Below are positions 50,791 to 62,930 of a stretch of 64,000 bases of DNA, in pieces. Position 1 is the first letter of the stretch. Each line of letters begins with the position of its first letter. The notes under the pieces are model-generated. The model worked only from the letters and a program-made list of their open reading frames with translations. It searched no databases and had not been told where the DNA came from. The DNA comes from Marinobacter szutsaonensis. GTDB taxonomy: Bacteria; Pseudomonadota; Gammaproteobacteria; Pseudomonadales; Oleiphilaceae. The position numbers and the translations under genes are program-made. Location: contig NZ_BAAAFC010000001.1 in assembly GCF_039523335.1 (NCBI RefSeq), positions 248,001 to 312,000 of the forward strand, in the 5' to 3' direction.

Positions 50791-51990
50791 TCACAACACC
50801 AGGTAGGTGAGACTCAGGAACTGGATGAGTCCAGCCAGGGCACCGAACACGCCACCCACGATCATCAGCTGCAACTCTTCCTCGTGAAAGGCCGGGCGCA
50901 GGATGCCCTGAAACTCTCTGGGGCCGAGGGATTTCATCTGTCCGGCCAGGACCTCCGTTACCACCGGTGCCCGCTCCCGATTGAACGCCGGGTCTGAGAA
51001 GACATCCCCGGTGGCTACCACGGCTTTCTGGTACAGCGCTTTCTTCAGCTCGGTATAGCCGGTGACGCCGACCGACACCTGCGCCGTCAGCTTCATCACC
51101 GGCGAGCTGTCCAGCAGTGGCCGCAGGTGCTTCTGGATGATCGCCCGGGTCCGGTCACCATGGGCACCGTTGATCATGGCATCGGCCACCCGCTCGACGG
51201 TAATTAGCTCCTCCGCCACCAGTCGCGCCCAGACTTCGCTGATCTCAGGTTGCCGGCGCAGGAACAGGCCCTGGATCTTCCAGAACAGGAAACGGCGAGG
51301 TTCAACCGGCGTGAAGATCAGGTTGATGGCCAGCCAGTTGGTCAGGAACCCGACGGCAAAGCCGCCGAGGGGAAGTAGCCAGGGCTCGGGGTAGCGAACC
51401 CACAGCGGTACGAGTGCCGCGCCCAGTAGTCCCCCGATGATCGCCCCTAGATTGATTACCGATTGCAATTCCACCGATCCCGCCTGCTTGAAGATCCGGT
51501 TCATGAGGTCCGGATGGCGCTGGAGCTCACGGCTTAGCAGCGCCTTGAGGTCTACCAGTTCATCGAGGTCGTCACCGAAGTCCTCGACCAGTTCCTCAAC
51601 CCGTTCCGGCAGCGCTTCCCTTGCCCATTTATAGATCCGGTTGCGCACGAACAGGGGCACGTTATCCCACAGGACCGGGTGATTCTCGTACATGATTTCA
51701 TCGATGTACTCATCTACCCTCGGGGTCACCTGTGAGATCACCTGCTCCACGATGCGCTGGGGTTCAAGTTTTTCGTAGACGGAATTCAGATCGCCGAATT
51801 TCTGCAGGGTATGGTCAATGCAGATGTGAGCCATTTTCTCTGCTTTCCGGGGAATAACCCCCTGCCAGCCAATCACACCGAAGCCGACGAACCGGACCGG
51901 ATAGAAGGACATCTGGATTGCCAGCCAGTTGGTCACCCAGCCGGTGACAGCAGCCATGACAGGCACAGACAGGAGTGCTAGGTCGATCAA
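50791..51990 (-). CDS. DUF445 family membrane protein
   Basis: A 399-aa DUF445/YheB-like protein. Membrane segments occur at both ends and in the middle (residues 5-22, about 185-225 and 375-395). It has a duplicated signature: TGWVTNWLAIQMSFYPV near residue 16 and VGFLTNWLAINLIFTPVEP near 214. The soluble parts are helical. The function is unknown. It converges with tusE across a 10-base gap. Confidence 0.88.
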   Translation of the reverse strand: MIDLALLSVPVMAAVTGWVTNWLAIQMSFYPVRFVGFGVIGWQGVIPRKAEKMAHICIDHTLQKFGDLNSVYEKLEPQRIVEQVISQVTPRVDEYIDEIMYENHPVLWDNVPLFVRNRIYKWAREALPERVEELVEDFGDDLDELVDLKALLSRELQRHPDLMNRIFKQAGSVELQSVINLGAIIGGLLGAALVPLWVRYPEPWLLPLGGFAVGFLTNWLAINLIFTPVEPRRFLFWKIQGLFLRRQPEISEVWARLVAEELITVERVADAMINGAHGDRTRAIIQKHLRPLLDSSPVMKLTAQVSVGVTGYTELKKALYQKAVVATGDVFSDPAFNRERAPVVTEVLAGQMKSLGPREFQGILRPAFHEEELQLMIVGGVFGALAGLIQFLSLTYLVL

Positions 51991-52156
51991 GTGTTACCCC
52001 GGTTAAGATTGCGGCCAAAGGCCGGCGAGAATTCGGTTCGTAATGCCTGCCAACAGTGTAGTGGCCCGGCATGTCAGTTTATGTGACCGATGATGAAGTA
52101 ATTGAAATGTCACAACATTGGCCGTGAAGCCATGGGGTGCGGGGAATTGCGGCAGC

Positions 52157-52185
52157 AAAAACCCCGGCCTGGTGGCCGGGGCTTT
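52157..52185 (-). terminator. Rho-independent terminator after nfuA
   Basis: Perfect stem CCCCGGCC (52162-52169) and GGCCGGGG (52174-52181) with TGGT loop. On the minus strand it is followed by TTTTTGC, ending the nfuA transcript. Confidence 0.85.
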
Positions 52186-52195
52186 CAGAGACGGC

Positions 52196-52783
52196 TTACT
52201 GGTAGTAAGCGTTTTCGGTGTAGGAGTGATCCGTTACGTCGCGCACGGCCGTAATTTCCGGCACGCGCTCTTTCAGGGTGGATTCAACGCCCTGCTTGAG
52301 AGTCAGGCTGACGGCGGAGCAGCCCTGGCAACCACCGCCGAAGCGCAGCACGGCAACGGATTCGTCCACGATCTCGACCAGGGACACATCACCACCATGA
52401 GCCGCGAGGTTCGGGTTGATCTCGGACGCCAGCACGTAGTTCACGCGATCCGGCAGCGGTGCGTCGTCATCGATCTTGGGCACCTTGGCGTTCGGAGCCT
52501 TGATCGTCAGCTGACCGCCCATCTGGTCCTTGGAGTAATCAACGTACGCCTCCTCCAGGAACGGCACCGAGTTATGGTCCAGGTACAGGGTAAACTTGCC
52601 GAGATCCAGCTGCTCGTCCGTCGGGACGACTTCATTGGGCGGGCAGTAGGCCAGGCAGGTCTCGGCATTCTTGGTGCCGGGCTGGGTGACGAAGATCCGT
52701 ACGCCCATGCCCTCTACATCCTGCTTTTCAATGAGTTGCGCGAGGTAATCCCGCGCGGAATCTGTCACGGTAACCAATGCCAT
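52196..52783 (-). CDS. nfuA: Fe-S biogenesis protein NfuA
   Basis: A 195-aa iron-sulfur carrier. The N-terminal degenerate A-type domain (residues 1-95; it keeps one Cys in [10 protein letters not shown]) precedes the C-terminal NifU-like domain with [19 protein letters not shown], whose CxxC near residue 152 holds the shared 4Fe-4S cluster. It delivers clusters to apo-enzymes, especially under stress. A terminator follows the gene. Confidence 0.95.
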   Translation of the reverse strand: MALVTVTDSARDYLAQLIEKQDVEGMGVRIFVTQPGTKNAETCLAYCPPNEVVPTDEQLDLGKFTLYLDHNSVPFLEEAYVDYSKDQMGGQLTIKAPNAKVPKIDDDAPLPDRVNYVLASEINPNLAAHGGDVSLVEIVDESVAVLRFGGGCQGCSAVSLTLKQGVESTLKERVPEITAVRDVTDHSYTENAYYQ

Positions 52784-52964
52784 GTTTCCTACCCGTTTGG
52801 AAGTTTGATTCCTATTTTAAGAGAGTTCGCGGGAACATGAAAGACCAAGTAAAATAGTCGGGATTTAATCAGGTAATGAATTTCCCGTATGACCGCCTGC
52901 TGCAAGCGCCGAAAACACGGCACTTGATATTGATCATTCGGACTAAGACGGAATCCGGCATTTT

Positions 52965-52973
52965 TGCTATGAT
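52965..52973 (+). promoter_or_regulatory. Extended -10 promoter element of metH
   Basis: TGCTATGAT combines the TGn extension and a near-consensus TATGAT, 55 bases before the metH start. The -35 region (AAGACG) matches only partly. No cobalamin or SAH riboswitch motif is apparent to me in this leader. Confidence 0.45.
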
Positions 52974-53027
52974 CCCGCGCCATTGACTGAAATACGACGT
53001 TAGCCACGACACCCGGAAGATTTCCCT

Positions 53028-56726
<3,699 letters not shown>

Positions 56727-56743
56727 ACGGGACGAAGCACGCA

Positions 56744-56983
56744 ATGACCGACACAACCGACAATCAAAGCAACAAGAAAGATCGGAAATCGGGCTCACCG
56801 GGCGTTTTGAAAATAATGCAAAGCATCCTGGCCGGCGCTTTCGGGGTTCAGTCCGACAAGCGCCGGCAAGAGGATTTCTCCAGCCACAGTCCCTTGCCCT
56901 ATATCATTGCCGGACTATTGTTCACCGCGGCCTTTGTGGGCGGACTGATTCTGGTGGTACAGGCTGTGCTCTCCAGCCAGTAG
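56744..56983 (+). CDS. DUF2970 family small membrane protein
   Basis: A 79-aa protein with a polar N-terminal half and one C-terminal membrane span (residues 53-75, YIIAGLLFTAAFVGGLILVV). The segment VLKIMQSILAGAFGVQSDKRRQEDF is the DUF2970 core. Its place directly after metH is conserved in pseudomonads as I remember it. The function is unknown. Confidence 0.85.
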   Translation: MTDTTDNQSNKKDRKSGSPGVLKIMQSILAGAFGVQSDKRRQEDFSSHSPLPYIIAGLLFTAAFVGGLILVVQAVLSSQ

Positions 56984-56984
56984 G

Positions 56985-57089
56985 CTATTGGCCCGAGACC
57001 CAGACAACGGCGAAGGCGACCACCAGTACGACTACCAGAACTGCAGCGATGGCGTCTGCCTGACTGTCTGAACGCATGCTCTTCTTCAT
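56985..57089 (-). CDS. Small single-pass membrane protein, 34 aa
   Basis: ATG 57089 is preceded on its strand by AAGGGGT at workable distance. The product is a basic/polar N-terminus (MKKSMRSDSQADA) followed by a Val/Ala-rich span of about 18 residues ending in VVWVSGQ. It converges on DUF2970 with a one-base gap. No family is recognised. The typical membrane microprotein layout and ribosome binding site make it plausible, but coding is not proven. Confidence 0.5.
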   Translation of the reverse strand: MKKSMRSDSQADAIAAVLVVVLVVAFAVVWVSGQ

Positions 57090-57281
57090 GGAAGTACCCC
57101 TTCTCATTTTTTCAGGTCATTGTTGTTGTCTTTTCAGTTAAGCAGGAAATTGATATTCGTCCAGCCTGCGCCCCGCCCACTTATCGCCTGAATCGATAAA
57201 CATATTTTGAAATAATCATTTTGGAAATAAAAACCTGGTGATATCCTGCGATCCAGATATAAGAGGCAGGACATTACCCCT

Positions 57282-58934
57282 ATGTACGTATACGACGAAC
57301 ACGACCGGCAAATGGCAGCGGAACGGGTAGCCCAGTTCAGGGACCAGACCCGACGTGCCCTGGCGGGCGAACTCAGCGAGGAAGAATTCCTTCCGCTGCG
57401 CTTGCAGAACGGACTCTACGTCCAGCGCCATGCTCCGATGCTGAGGATCTGTGTGCCCTACGGCATGCTGCGCTCCGACCAGTTGCGTCGTCTCGCCCGT
57501 ATCACCCGGGATTACGACAAGGGCTACGCCCATTTCACCACCCGGCAGAACGTGCAGCTTAACTGGCCGGCCCTGGAAGATGTACCGGACATTCTGGCCG
57601 ACCTGGCGGAAGTGGAAATGCATGCCAACCAGACCAGCGGCAACTGCATCCGGAACACCACCACGGACCAGTTTTCTGGCGTACAGGCCGATGAAATCAC
57701 TGATCCCCGGCCCTATTGCGAGATCATCCGCCAGTGGTCAACGTTCCATCCGGAATTCGCGTTCCTGCCCCGCAAGTTCAAAGTGGCAGTAAACGCCTCC
57801 GAAAAAACCGACCGCGCGGCAATCCGCATCCACGACATCGGGCTTCAGATCGTTCGCAACGACGCCGGCGAACTGGGTTTCCGGGTCCACGTGGGGGGCG
57901 GCCTCGGCCGGACACCGATGGTTGGCCCGGTGATCCGCGAATTCCTTCCGGAACTGGATTTGCTGACCTACCTGGAAGCGGTCCTGCGGGTCTACAACCG
58001 CTATGGCCGCCGGGACAACAAGTTCAAGGCGCGGATCAAGATTCTGGTCAAGGCCCTTACTCCGGAAGGTTTCGCCGAGAAAGTGGAAGCAGAATGGGCG
58101 CACATCAAGGATTCGCCCACCCGTCTGACGCCGGGAGCCATTGAGCGGATGAAGGGGTTCTTTACCGAACCGCCGTACGAGGCCCTCGACAACGCTACCG
58201 ACCTGCTGGCCCGGCAACGGTTCGAGAACCGCGGTTTTGACCAGTGGCTGAGCCACAACCTGGACGTGCACAAGAAGCCCGGCTACGCCATTGTGACCCT
58301 GACCCTGAAGAAGACCGGCACACCGCCAGGCGACGTCACTGACCAGCAGCTCGAGCAGATTGCCGACCTGGCTGACGAGTTCAGCTTCGGAGAGGTGCGG
58401 GTAACCCACCACCAGAACGTGGTGCTGGCCGATGTGCGCCAGGACCGGCTGCTGGAATTGTGGGAAGCCGTCACGCCCATGGGCTTCGGGACCGCCAACC
58501 TGAATACCCTGACCGACATCATCTGCTGCCCGGGCGGCGATTACTGCGCCCTGGCCAACGCCAAGTCCATCCCGGTGGCCGAGGCCATCCAGCGCCGGTT
58601 CGAGGACCTGGATTATCTGTATGACCTGGGCAACATCGATCTCAATATCTCCGGGTGCATGAACGCCTGCGGTCATCACCATGTCGGCAACATTGGTGTT
58701 CTGGGTGTCGACAAGAAAGGCGAAGAGTTCTACCAGGTCAGCCTGGGCGGCTCCTCCCACCATGATGCGGATATCGGCAAGATTCTCGGGCCCTCCTTTG
58801 CCCGGGAAGACATGCCGGAGGTTATCGCGAAGATTATCGATGTGTACGTCGACCAGCGTACCGAGGAGGAAGAATTCCTCGATACCTATCGCCGTATTGG
58901 CATCAAACCTTTCAAGGAGCGGGTCTATGCCTGA
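57282..58934 (+). CDS. cysI: Sulfite reductase hemoprotein (nitrite/sulfite reductase family)
   Basis: A 550-aa siroheme and 4Fe-4S enzyme reducing sulfite to sulfide for cysteine synthesis. The duplicated ferredoxin-like halves are visible, with FTTRQNVQLNW near residue 86 and VRVTHHQNVVLADV in the second half. The cluster and siroheme Cys are in DIICCPGGDYCALA near 414 and NISGCMNACGHHHVG near 456. A nitrite substrate is the usual alternative, but linkage to DUF934 suits sulfite. The stop overlaps the next start by 8 bases. Confidence 0.93.
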   Translation: MYVYDEHDRQMAAERVAQFRDQTRRALAGELSEEEFLPLRLQNGLYVQRHAPMLRICVPYGMLRSDQLRRLARITRDYDKGYAHFTTRQNVQLNWPALEDVPDILADLAEVEMHANQTSGNCIRNTTTDQFSGVQADEITDPRPYCEIIRQWSTFHPEFAFLPRKFKVAVNASEKTDRAAIRIHDIGLQIVRNDAGELGFRVHVGGGLGRTPMVGPVIREFLPELDLLTYLEAVLRVYNRYGRRDNKFKARIKILVKALTPEGFAEKVEAEWAHIKDSPTRLTPGAIERMKGFFTEPPYEALDNATDLLARQRFENRGFDQWLSHNLDVHKKPGYAIVTLTLKKTGTPPGDVTDQQLEQIADLADEFSFGEVRVTHHQNVVLADVRQDRLLELWEAVTPMGFGTANLNTLTDIICCPGGDYCALANAKSIPVAEAIQRRFEDLDYLYDLGNIDLNISGCMNACGHHHVGNIGVLGVDKKGEEFYQVSLGGSSHHDADIGKILGPSFAREDMPEVIAKIIDVYVDQRTEEEEFLDTYRRIGIKPFKERVYA

Positions 58935-59433
58935 CGTAATCAATGCAGACGGCACTGTCCGTCAGGACGAATGGGTTGTGGTTCCGCGTCCGGAGGATGG
59001 CGAGTCTCTCGACATTCCATCGGACCAGCCGGCACTGATCCCGGCCGATCTGTGGCTGGCCGGCTACGAGCATTTCACCGGTAACGACAGGATCGGTGTC
59101 TGGTTTGATAGCCATGATGAGCCGGAAATCATTGCGGATAAGGTCAACGAACTGCCGCTGATTGGAGTGAACTTCCCCCGCTTTGTGGATGGGCGTGGCT
59201 ATAGCATTGCCCGGCTACTGAGGGAACGGTTTGGCTATCAGAACGAGCTGCGGGCGATCGGGGATGTGCTGCTGGATCAACTGCAGTTCATGAAGCGCTG
59301 CGGGTTTGACTCGTATGTGCTGCGGGCCGACAAGGACATCAGCCAGGCGGCGAAGTGCCTGAACTTCTTTAGTCAGGGGTACCAGGCGGCGACGGATACC
59401 GATTTGCCGCTGTTTCGGCGGCGGGCCGGGTGA
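58927..59433 (+). CDS. DUF934 family protein
   Basis: A 168-aa protein of DUF934 (IGVNFPRFVDGRGYSIARLLRERFGYQNELRAIGDVLLDQ in several short conserved stretches around residues 78-118). It overlaps the end of cysI by 8 bases. DUF934 nearly always accompanies this form of sulfite reductase and is thought to assist it; the mechanism is unknown. A palindromic repeat cluster begins 20 bases after its stop. Confidence 0.9.
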   Translation: MPDVINADGTVRQDEWVVVPRPEDGESLDIPSDQPALIPADLWLAGYEHFTGNDRIGVWFDSHDEPEIIADKVNELPLIGVNFPRFVDGRGYSIARLLRERFGYQNELRAIGDVLLDQLQFMKRCGFDSYVLRADKDISQAAKCLNFFSQGYQAATDTDLPLFRRRAG

Positions 59434-59453
59434 TTTGGAGTCTGGATGAAGAT

Positions 59454-59484
59454 GGGGTCAGATGAAGGGACTTCATCAGACCCC
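59454..59484 (-). repeat. Palindromic repeat copy 6
   Basis: Arms GGGGTCAGATGAA and TTCATCAGACCCC with an A-A mismatch at arm position 7 and a short centre GGGAC-like. Flanks GATGAAGAT before and CTGAGT after are shared with copy 7 and with the inverse of copy 2. Confidence 0.87.
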
Positions 59485-59522
59485 TGAGTGGGGCTGGGCG
59501 ATTGGGGAGTTTGTTTGAAGAT

Positions 59523-59552
59523 GGGGTCAGATGAACAAGTTCATCAGACCCC
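59523..59552 (-). repeat. Palindromic repeat copy 7
   Basis: Same arms, the same A-A mismatch and the same flanks (TTTGAAGAT before, CTGAGT after) as copy 6, 69 bases downstream of it. Confidence 0.87.
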
Positions 59553-59582
59553 TGAGTTGAATCAGACGCCGGGTTTGAACAT

Positions 59583-59612
59583 GGGGTCTGATGAACTTGT
59601 TCATCTGACCCC
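59583..59612 (+). repeat. Palindromic repeat copy 8
   Basis: Arms GGGGTCTGATGAA and TTCATCTGACCCC with a T-T mismatch at arm position 7. Its flanks (TGAACAT before, CCCCTT after) match copy 1 at 22183. It lies 15 bases before the stop of the convergent reductase gene. Confidence 0.87.
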
Positions 59613-59627
59613 TTCTTAGGCCTCACC

Positions 59628-60626
59628 TCACCGGCTATGATCCAACACAATCTTGCCGGCGGACTCCCCCTTCAAGAACGCCTTCAGCGCCTCATCCAGC
59701 TCCGCACGGCCGATATCCCGGGCGGAGGCCTCGGTCTTCGGGCACTTCCACTCACCGGCGAATTTCTCCCACACCGCCTGCTTGTCAGCCAGCGGAATCT
59801 CCACAGAATCCACACCCAGCAGGTTCACGCCCCGCAGGATGAATGGCAGCACGGTAGTAGACAGCTGGGGACCAGCCACCAGGCCGCAGCAAGACACAGA
59901 CCCACCGGGCTGGATCTGCTTGAGCAGTTCCGCCAACGGTGTGCCCCCCACGGTATCGACCGCATTGGCAAAGACTGGCTTGAGCAGCGGCTTCTTTTCT
60001 TCCGCCAGAGCGTCACGGCCGACTACTTCACTGGCGCCCAGATCCTTGAGACTGTCGGCATGGTCCGCCTTGCCACTGATGGCCACCACGTCAAAGCCCA
60101 GGTTGGCCAGCAACTCGACGGCAACGCTGCCAACAGCACCGGAGGCGCCACTGACAGCCACCTTGCCCTGTTCCGGGCTGGCGCCCATTTTCAGGAGCTT
60201 GCTGACGCACAGGCCTGCAGTGAGGCCAGCAGTGCCGTAGATCATCGCAGTACGGGCATCCCAACCAGAAGGCATCGGCACACACCAGGCGGCAGGCACA
60301 CGGATGTACTCACCAAAACCGCCATCGGTGTTCATGCCCAGATCGTAACCGGTAACTATGACCTGACTGCCTACCGCCGGTGCGCCGGTTGCGGACTCCA
60401 CCACTTCGCCGGCAGCATCGATGCCCGGCGTATGGGGAAACGAGCGGGTAACGCCCTTGTTGCCGGACGCAGACAGCGCGTCCTTGTAGTTCAGTGACGA
60501 ATGACTGACCCGGATCAGAACCTCACCCTCTGGCAAATCGGCCGTAGTGAGGGTCTGTTCGCTACCCTGGTATTCGCCATCTTTCTCTTCCACTCGCCAG
60601 GCTTTGAATTCGCTGTTCGTTGTCAT
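59628..60626 (-). CDS. YhdH/YhfP-family quinone oxidoreductase (AcuI-like)
   Basis: A 332-aa zinc-less medium-chain reductase. It shows SHSSLNYKDALSASGNKGV and FPHTPGIDAAGEV near the N-terminus, TAGLTAGLCVSKLL, and the NADPH motif VSGASGAVGSVAVELLANLG near residues 153-172. The family includes AcuI, the acrylyl-CoA reductase of DMSP metabolism, which would suit a marine bacterium; this is not proven. ATG 60626 gives the normal N-terminus, and a longer frame overlaps sohB. sohB lies 23 bases upstream in the same direction. Confidence 0.9.
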   Translation of the reverse strand: MTTNSEFKAWRVEEKDGEYQGSEQTLTTADLPEGEVLIRVSHSSLNYKDALSASGNKGVTRSFPHTPGIDAAGEVVESATGAPAVGSQVIVTGYDLGMNTDGGFGEYIRVPAAWCVPMPSGWDARTAMIYGTAGLTAGLCVSKLLKMGASPEQGKVAVSGASGAVGSVAVELLANLGFDVVAISGKADHADSLKDLGASEVVGRDALAEEKKPLLKPVFANAVDTVGGTPLAELLKQIQPGGSVSCCGLVAGPQLSTTVLPFILRGVNLLGVDSVEIPLADKQAVWEKFAGEWKCPKTEASARDIGRAELDEALKAFLKGESAGKIVLDHSR

Positions 60627-60649
60627 GGTGTTACCCCGTTTATTGTCAG

Positions 60650-61714
60650 CTACTGAATCTTCTGGTTCCGGAAAGCACTGAGCACGCGCCATACGGTGTG
60701 TTCCAGGGCTGCGCTAGTGGCCAGCCCCAGTTTTTCCGGCAGTGTCCGTTTGCGCTGGAATGTTACTGACACTACGTCGCCACGATCACAGGCCTCAATG
60801 AGATATTCGTCGGAGGTCTTGATCTCGTCGATCAGATTGACGTCCAGGGCCCGCTTGCCAAACCAGATGTCGCCGTTGGCCACCTTGGCAATATCGACAC
60901 TGGGCCGGCGCTCGGTGACGTACTCCTTGAACAGCCCATGGGTATCTTCGAGATCTTCGAGAAACTTCTGCCGGCCTTTCTCGGTATTTTCCCCGAAGAT
61001 GGTCATGGTTCGCTTGTGCTCGCCGGCGGTCAGCACCTCGAAATCCACATCATTCTTCTTGAGAAAACGGTGGAAGTTCGGCAACTGGGCAACCACCCCG
61101 ATGGACCCGAGAATGGCGAAGGGAGAGGCGACGATCCGGTCCGCCACACAGGCCATCATGTAGCCGCCACTGGCAGCCACCTTGTCGACGCAGGCCGTCA
61201 CCGGGATACCCTTGCTACGAATCCGATCGAGTTGGGCGGCAGCGAGGCCATAGGAATGCACCAGTCCTCCCCCGCTTTCCAGGCGAATGACCACTTCGTC
61301 CTGCTCCGGCTTGGCAACGCTCAGGACTGCTGAAATGGACCGACGCAATTGATCGGTATCGCTGGCCTTGATATCGCCGTCAAAGTCGAGCACGTAGACT
61401 CTCGAGCGAGCTTCCTGCTCTTCCTTCCCACTCTTGGCCTTGGCTTTTGCGGCCTTTTTCTCGGCTTTGTCTTCCTTTTTACGTGCTTTCTGGAAAGCTT
61501 TGCGCTCGCCTTCGTCCATCAGGCGCGCCTGAATGGTTTCCCGCAACTTCTGGTATTTGTCGTTGAGTTTCCGGATTCTCAACTCGCCCTCACCTTCGTG
61601 ATCCTCACGCTCTTTCTGGGCAGCAGAGAGGATGACGGAAATGATCACGAGGGCGGCAACCACGAAGGTAACGACCTTGGCCAGGAACAGGCCGTATTCT
61701 GTCAGAAACTCCAA
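60650..61714 (-). CDS. sohB: Protease SohB
   Basis: A 354-aa inner-membrane S49 peptidase with the active site in the periplasm. The first span is residues 8-31, followed by a Lys/Glu/Ala-rich coiled linker (residues 60-105) and the protease domain. The Ser nucleophile is in FAILGSIGVVAQ and the general-base Lys in WFGKRALDVNLID. VASGGYMMAC is another conserved family segment. The length matches E. coli SohB. Confidence 0.93.
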   Translation of the reverse strand: MEFLTEYGLFLAKVVTFVVAALVIISVILSAAQKEREDHEGEGELRIRKLNDKYQKLRETIQARLMDEGERKAFQKARKKEDKAEKKAAKAKAKSGKEEQEARSRVYVLDFDGDIKASDTDQLRRSISAVLSVAKPEQDEVVIRLESGGGLVHSYGLAAAQLDRIRSKGIPVTACVDKVAASGGYMMACVADRIVASPFAILGSIGVVAQLPNFHRFLKKNDVDFEVLTAGEHKRTMTIFGENTEKGRQKFLEDLEDTHGLFKEYVTERRPSVDIAKVANGDIWFGKRALDVNLIDEIKTSDEYLIEACDRGDVVSVTFQRKRTLPEKLGLATSAALEHTVWRVLSAFRNQKIQ

Positions 61715-61897
61715 AATGGCTTCTCCAAATGGTTATGCAAAGACGAGAGTGTAACTTACCGAATTGACACTGATAAGCGGAGCAAAAAAATTAAAACAAG
61801 CGTTCGATCGAGCTTGACACGACCCTCTGCTGACCATAAAGTCGAATTGCGAGATCGGCTTCGCCACGACAAGACAACCATTCAGAAGGGCAAGATA

Positions 61898-62212
61898 ATG
61901 TCTGTAGCTCAGGTATTTGAAAAACTCGAACAGAATTTCAACGCAGACGCAGCTCAAGGCCTCGATCTGGTGTTCCAGTTCGACATTGAGGACGACAAGA
62001 ACTACCACCTGGCCATCAACGACGGCTCCTGCAAGCTGCACGAAGGCTCTCATGAAGACCCTTCCGTTACCCTGATCATGAACTCCGATACTCTGCAGGG
62101 CATCGTTTCCGGCGAAACCGACGGTATGCAGGCGTTCATGGCTGGTCAGCTGCGCGCCGAAGGCGACATGATGCTGGCAACCAAGCTGGGCGAGCTGTTC
62201 AACATGGGCTGA
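61898..62212 (+). CDS. SCP2 sterol-binding domain protein
   Basis: A 104-aa stand-alone SCP2 domain. It shows AAQGLDLVFQFDIEDDKNYHLAINDGSC and DPSVTLIMNSDTLQGIVSGETDGMQAFMAGQLRAEGDMMLATKL in short conserved stretches, which form the lipid-binding cavity and final helices. ATG 61898 has an AGAAGGG site upstream; a longer frame runs through sohB's opposite strand. It probably binds fatty acyl-CoA or similar lipids. A strong terminator follows. Confidence 0.9.
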   Translation: MSVAQVFEKLEQNFNADAAQGLDLVFQFDIEDDKNYHLAINDGSCKLHEGSHEDPSVTLIMNSDTLQGIVSGETDGMQAFMAGQLRAEGDMMLATKLGELFNMG

Positions 62213-62228
62213 AGCCCCGCCCCGCTCA

Positions 62229-62261
62229 TAAAAAAACCTGCGCGCGTCGCAGGTTTTTTTA
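62229..62261. terminator. Bidirectional rho-independent terminator
   Basis: A long stem AAAAAACCTGCG paired with CGCAGGTTTTTT around a short GC loop; T-tracts on both strands. It can end the SCP2 gene and also the convergent 215-aa gene. Confidence 0.88.
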
Positions 62262-62277
62262 TGCCTGAGTTTGAGGC

Positions 62278-62925
62278 TCACTCATCCCAGAGCTGCACCG
62301 CCTGCCGTGCCGCTTCATTCTGGGGAGTCGCCACCAACCCTGACGCTGATAACCTGACATCGAACAGGGCGCCGTCGCGCATGGGCATGAAGGTGGCATT
62401 ACCATAGACCCCCTCCACAAACGGCAGATTGAATTGCCGGTCCAGCTCCCAGAGATCGGGCCACTTCTGTTCACTCAGCCCGATTACCGTCCTGGGCATG
62501 CTCTGTTCATTCTCGAGCGAGGTATAACGACCACTCAAGCGCTCGAGCCGGTATCCCGGTGCAATGCCTAGCCAGCGAATGGGGCCGGCAAAGCGGATGA
62601 TACGGGCATCCAGCTGCCACTGGTCGCCCCTGACCGACTGGATGACCGGTGCTTGCTCTCCGGTCTGCAGGGTCACAACCCAGAGCTGCTCACCCTGGCG
62701 TTGAGTGGAGACTGTGGCGACGGTTTTCATTCCTTCCAGCGACTGGTAGCCCATCAGGTTCACGGCGATCACCAGGGTGTAGATTCCGATGACCAGCACG
62801 GAGAATACCGCCATGCCTTTGAGCCAGCCCAGTAACCATCGCGGACGCAGGAAAAACAGGAGGCTCGCAATTACCAGCACCGCGCCGACGACCGCCAGTA
62901 CGATGGTTGCGAGCTCATGGGACAT
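62278..62925 (-). CDS. Hypothetical membrane protein, 215 aa
   Basis: Two membrane spans at the N-terminus (residues 5-26 and 34-58), followed by a beta-rich soluble domain of about 150 residues (RWLGIAPGYRLERLSGRY, then GVYGNATFMPMRDG). I recall similar proteins next to FimL in pseudomonads, loosely annotated as efflux-related, but I see no transporter motif. The start is 5 bases after the stop of the FimL-like gene, so they should be cotranscribed. Confidence 0.8.
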   Translation of the reverse strand: MSHELATIVLAVVGAVLVIASLLFFLRPRWLLGWLKGMAVFSVLVIGIYTLVIAVNLMGYQSLEGMKTVATVSTQRQGEQLWVVTLQTGEQAPVIQSVRGDQWQLDARIIRFAGPIRWLGIAPGYRLERLSGRYTSLENEQSMPRTVIGLSEQKWPDLWELDRQFNLPFVEGVYGNATFMPMRDGALFDVRLSASGLVATPQNEAARQAVQLWDE

Positions 62926-62930
62926 GGGGA

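Noticed and set aside
52860..53027. Cobalamin or SAH riboswitch before metH
   Set aside because: I looked for a B12-box-like or SAH-aptamer pattern and saw none; the leader is short, with an extended -10 promoter close to the gene.
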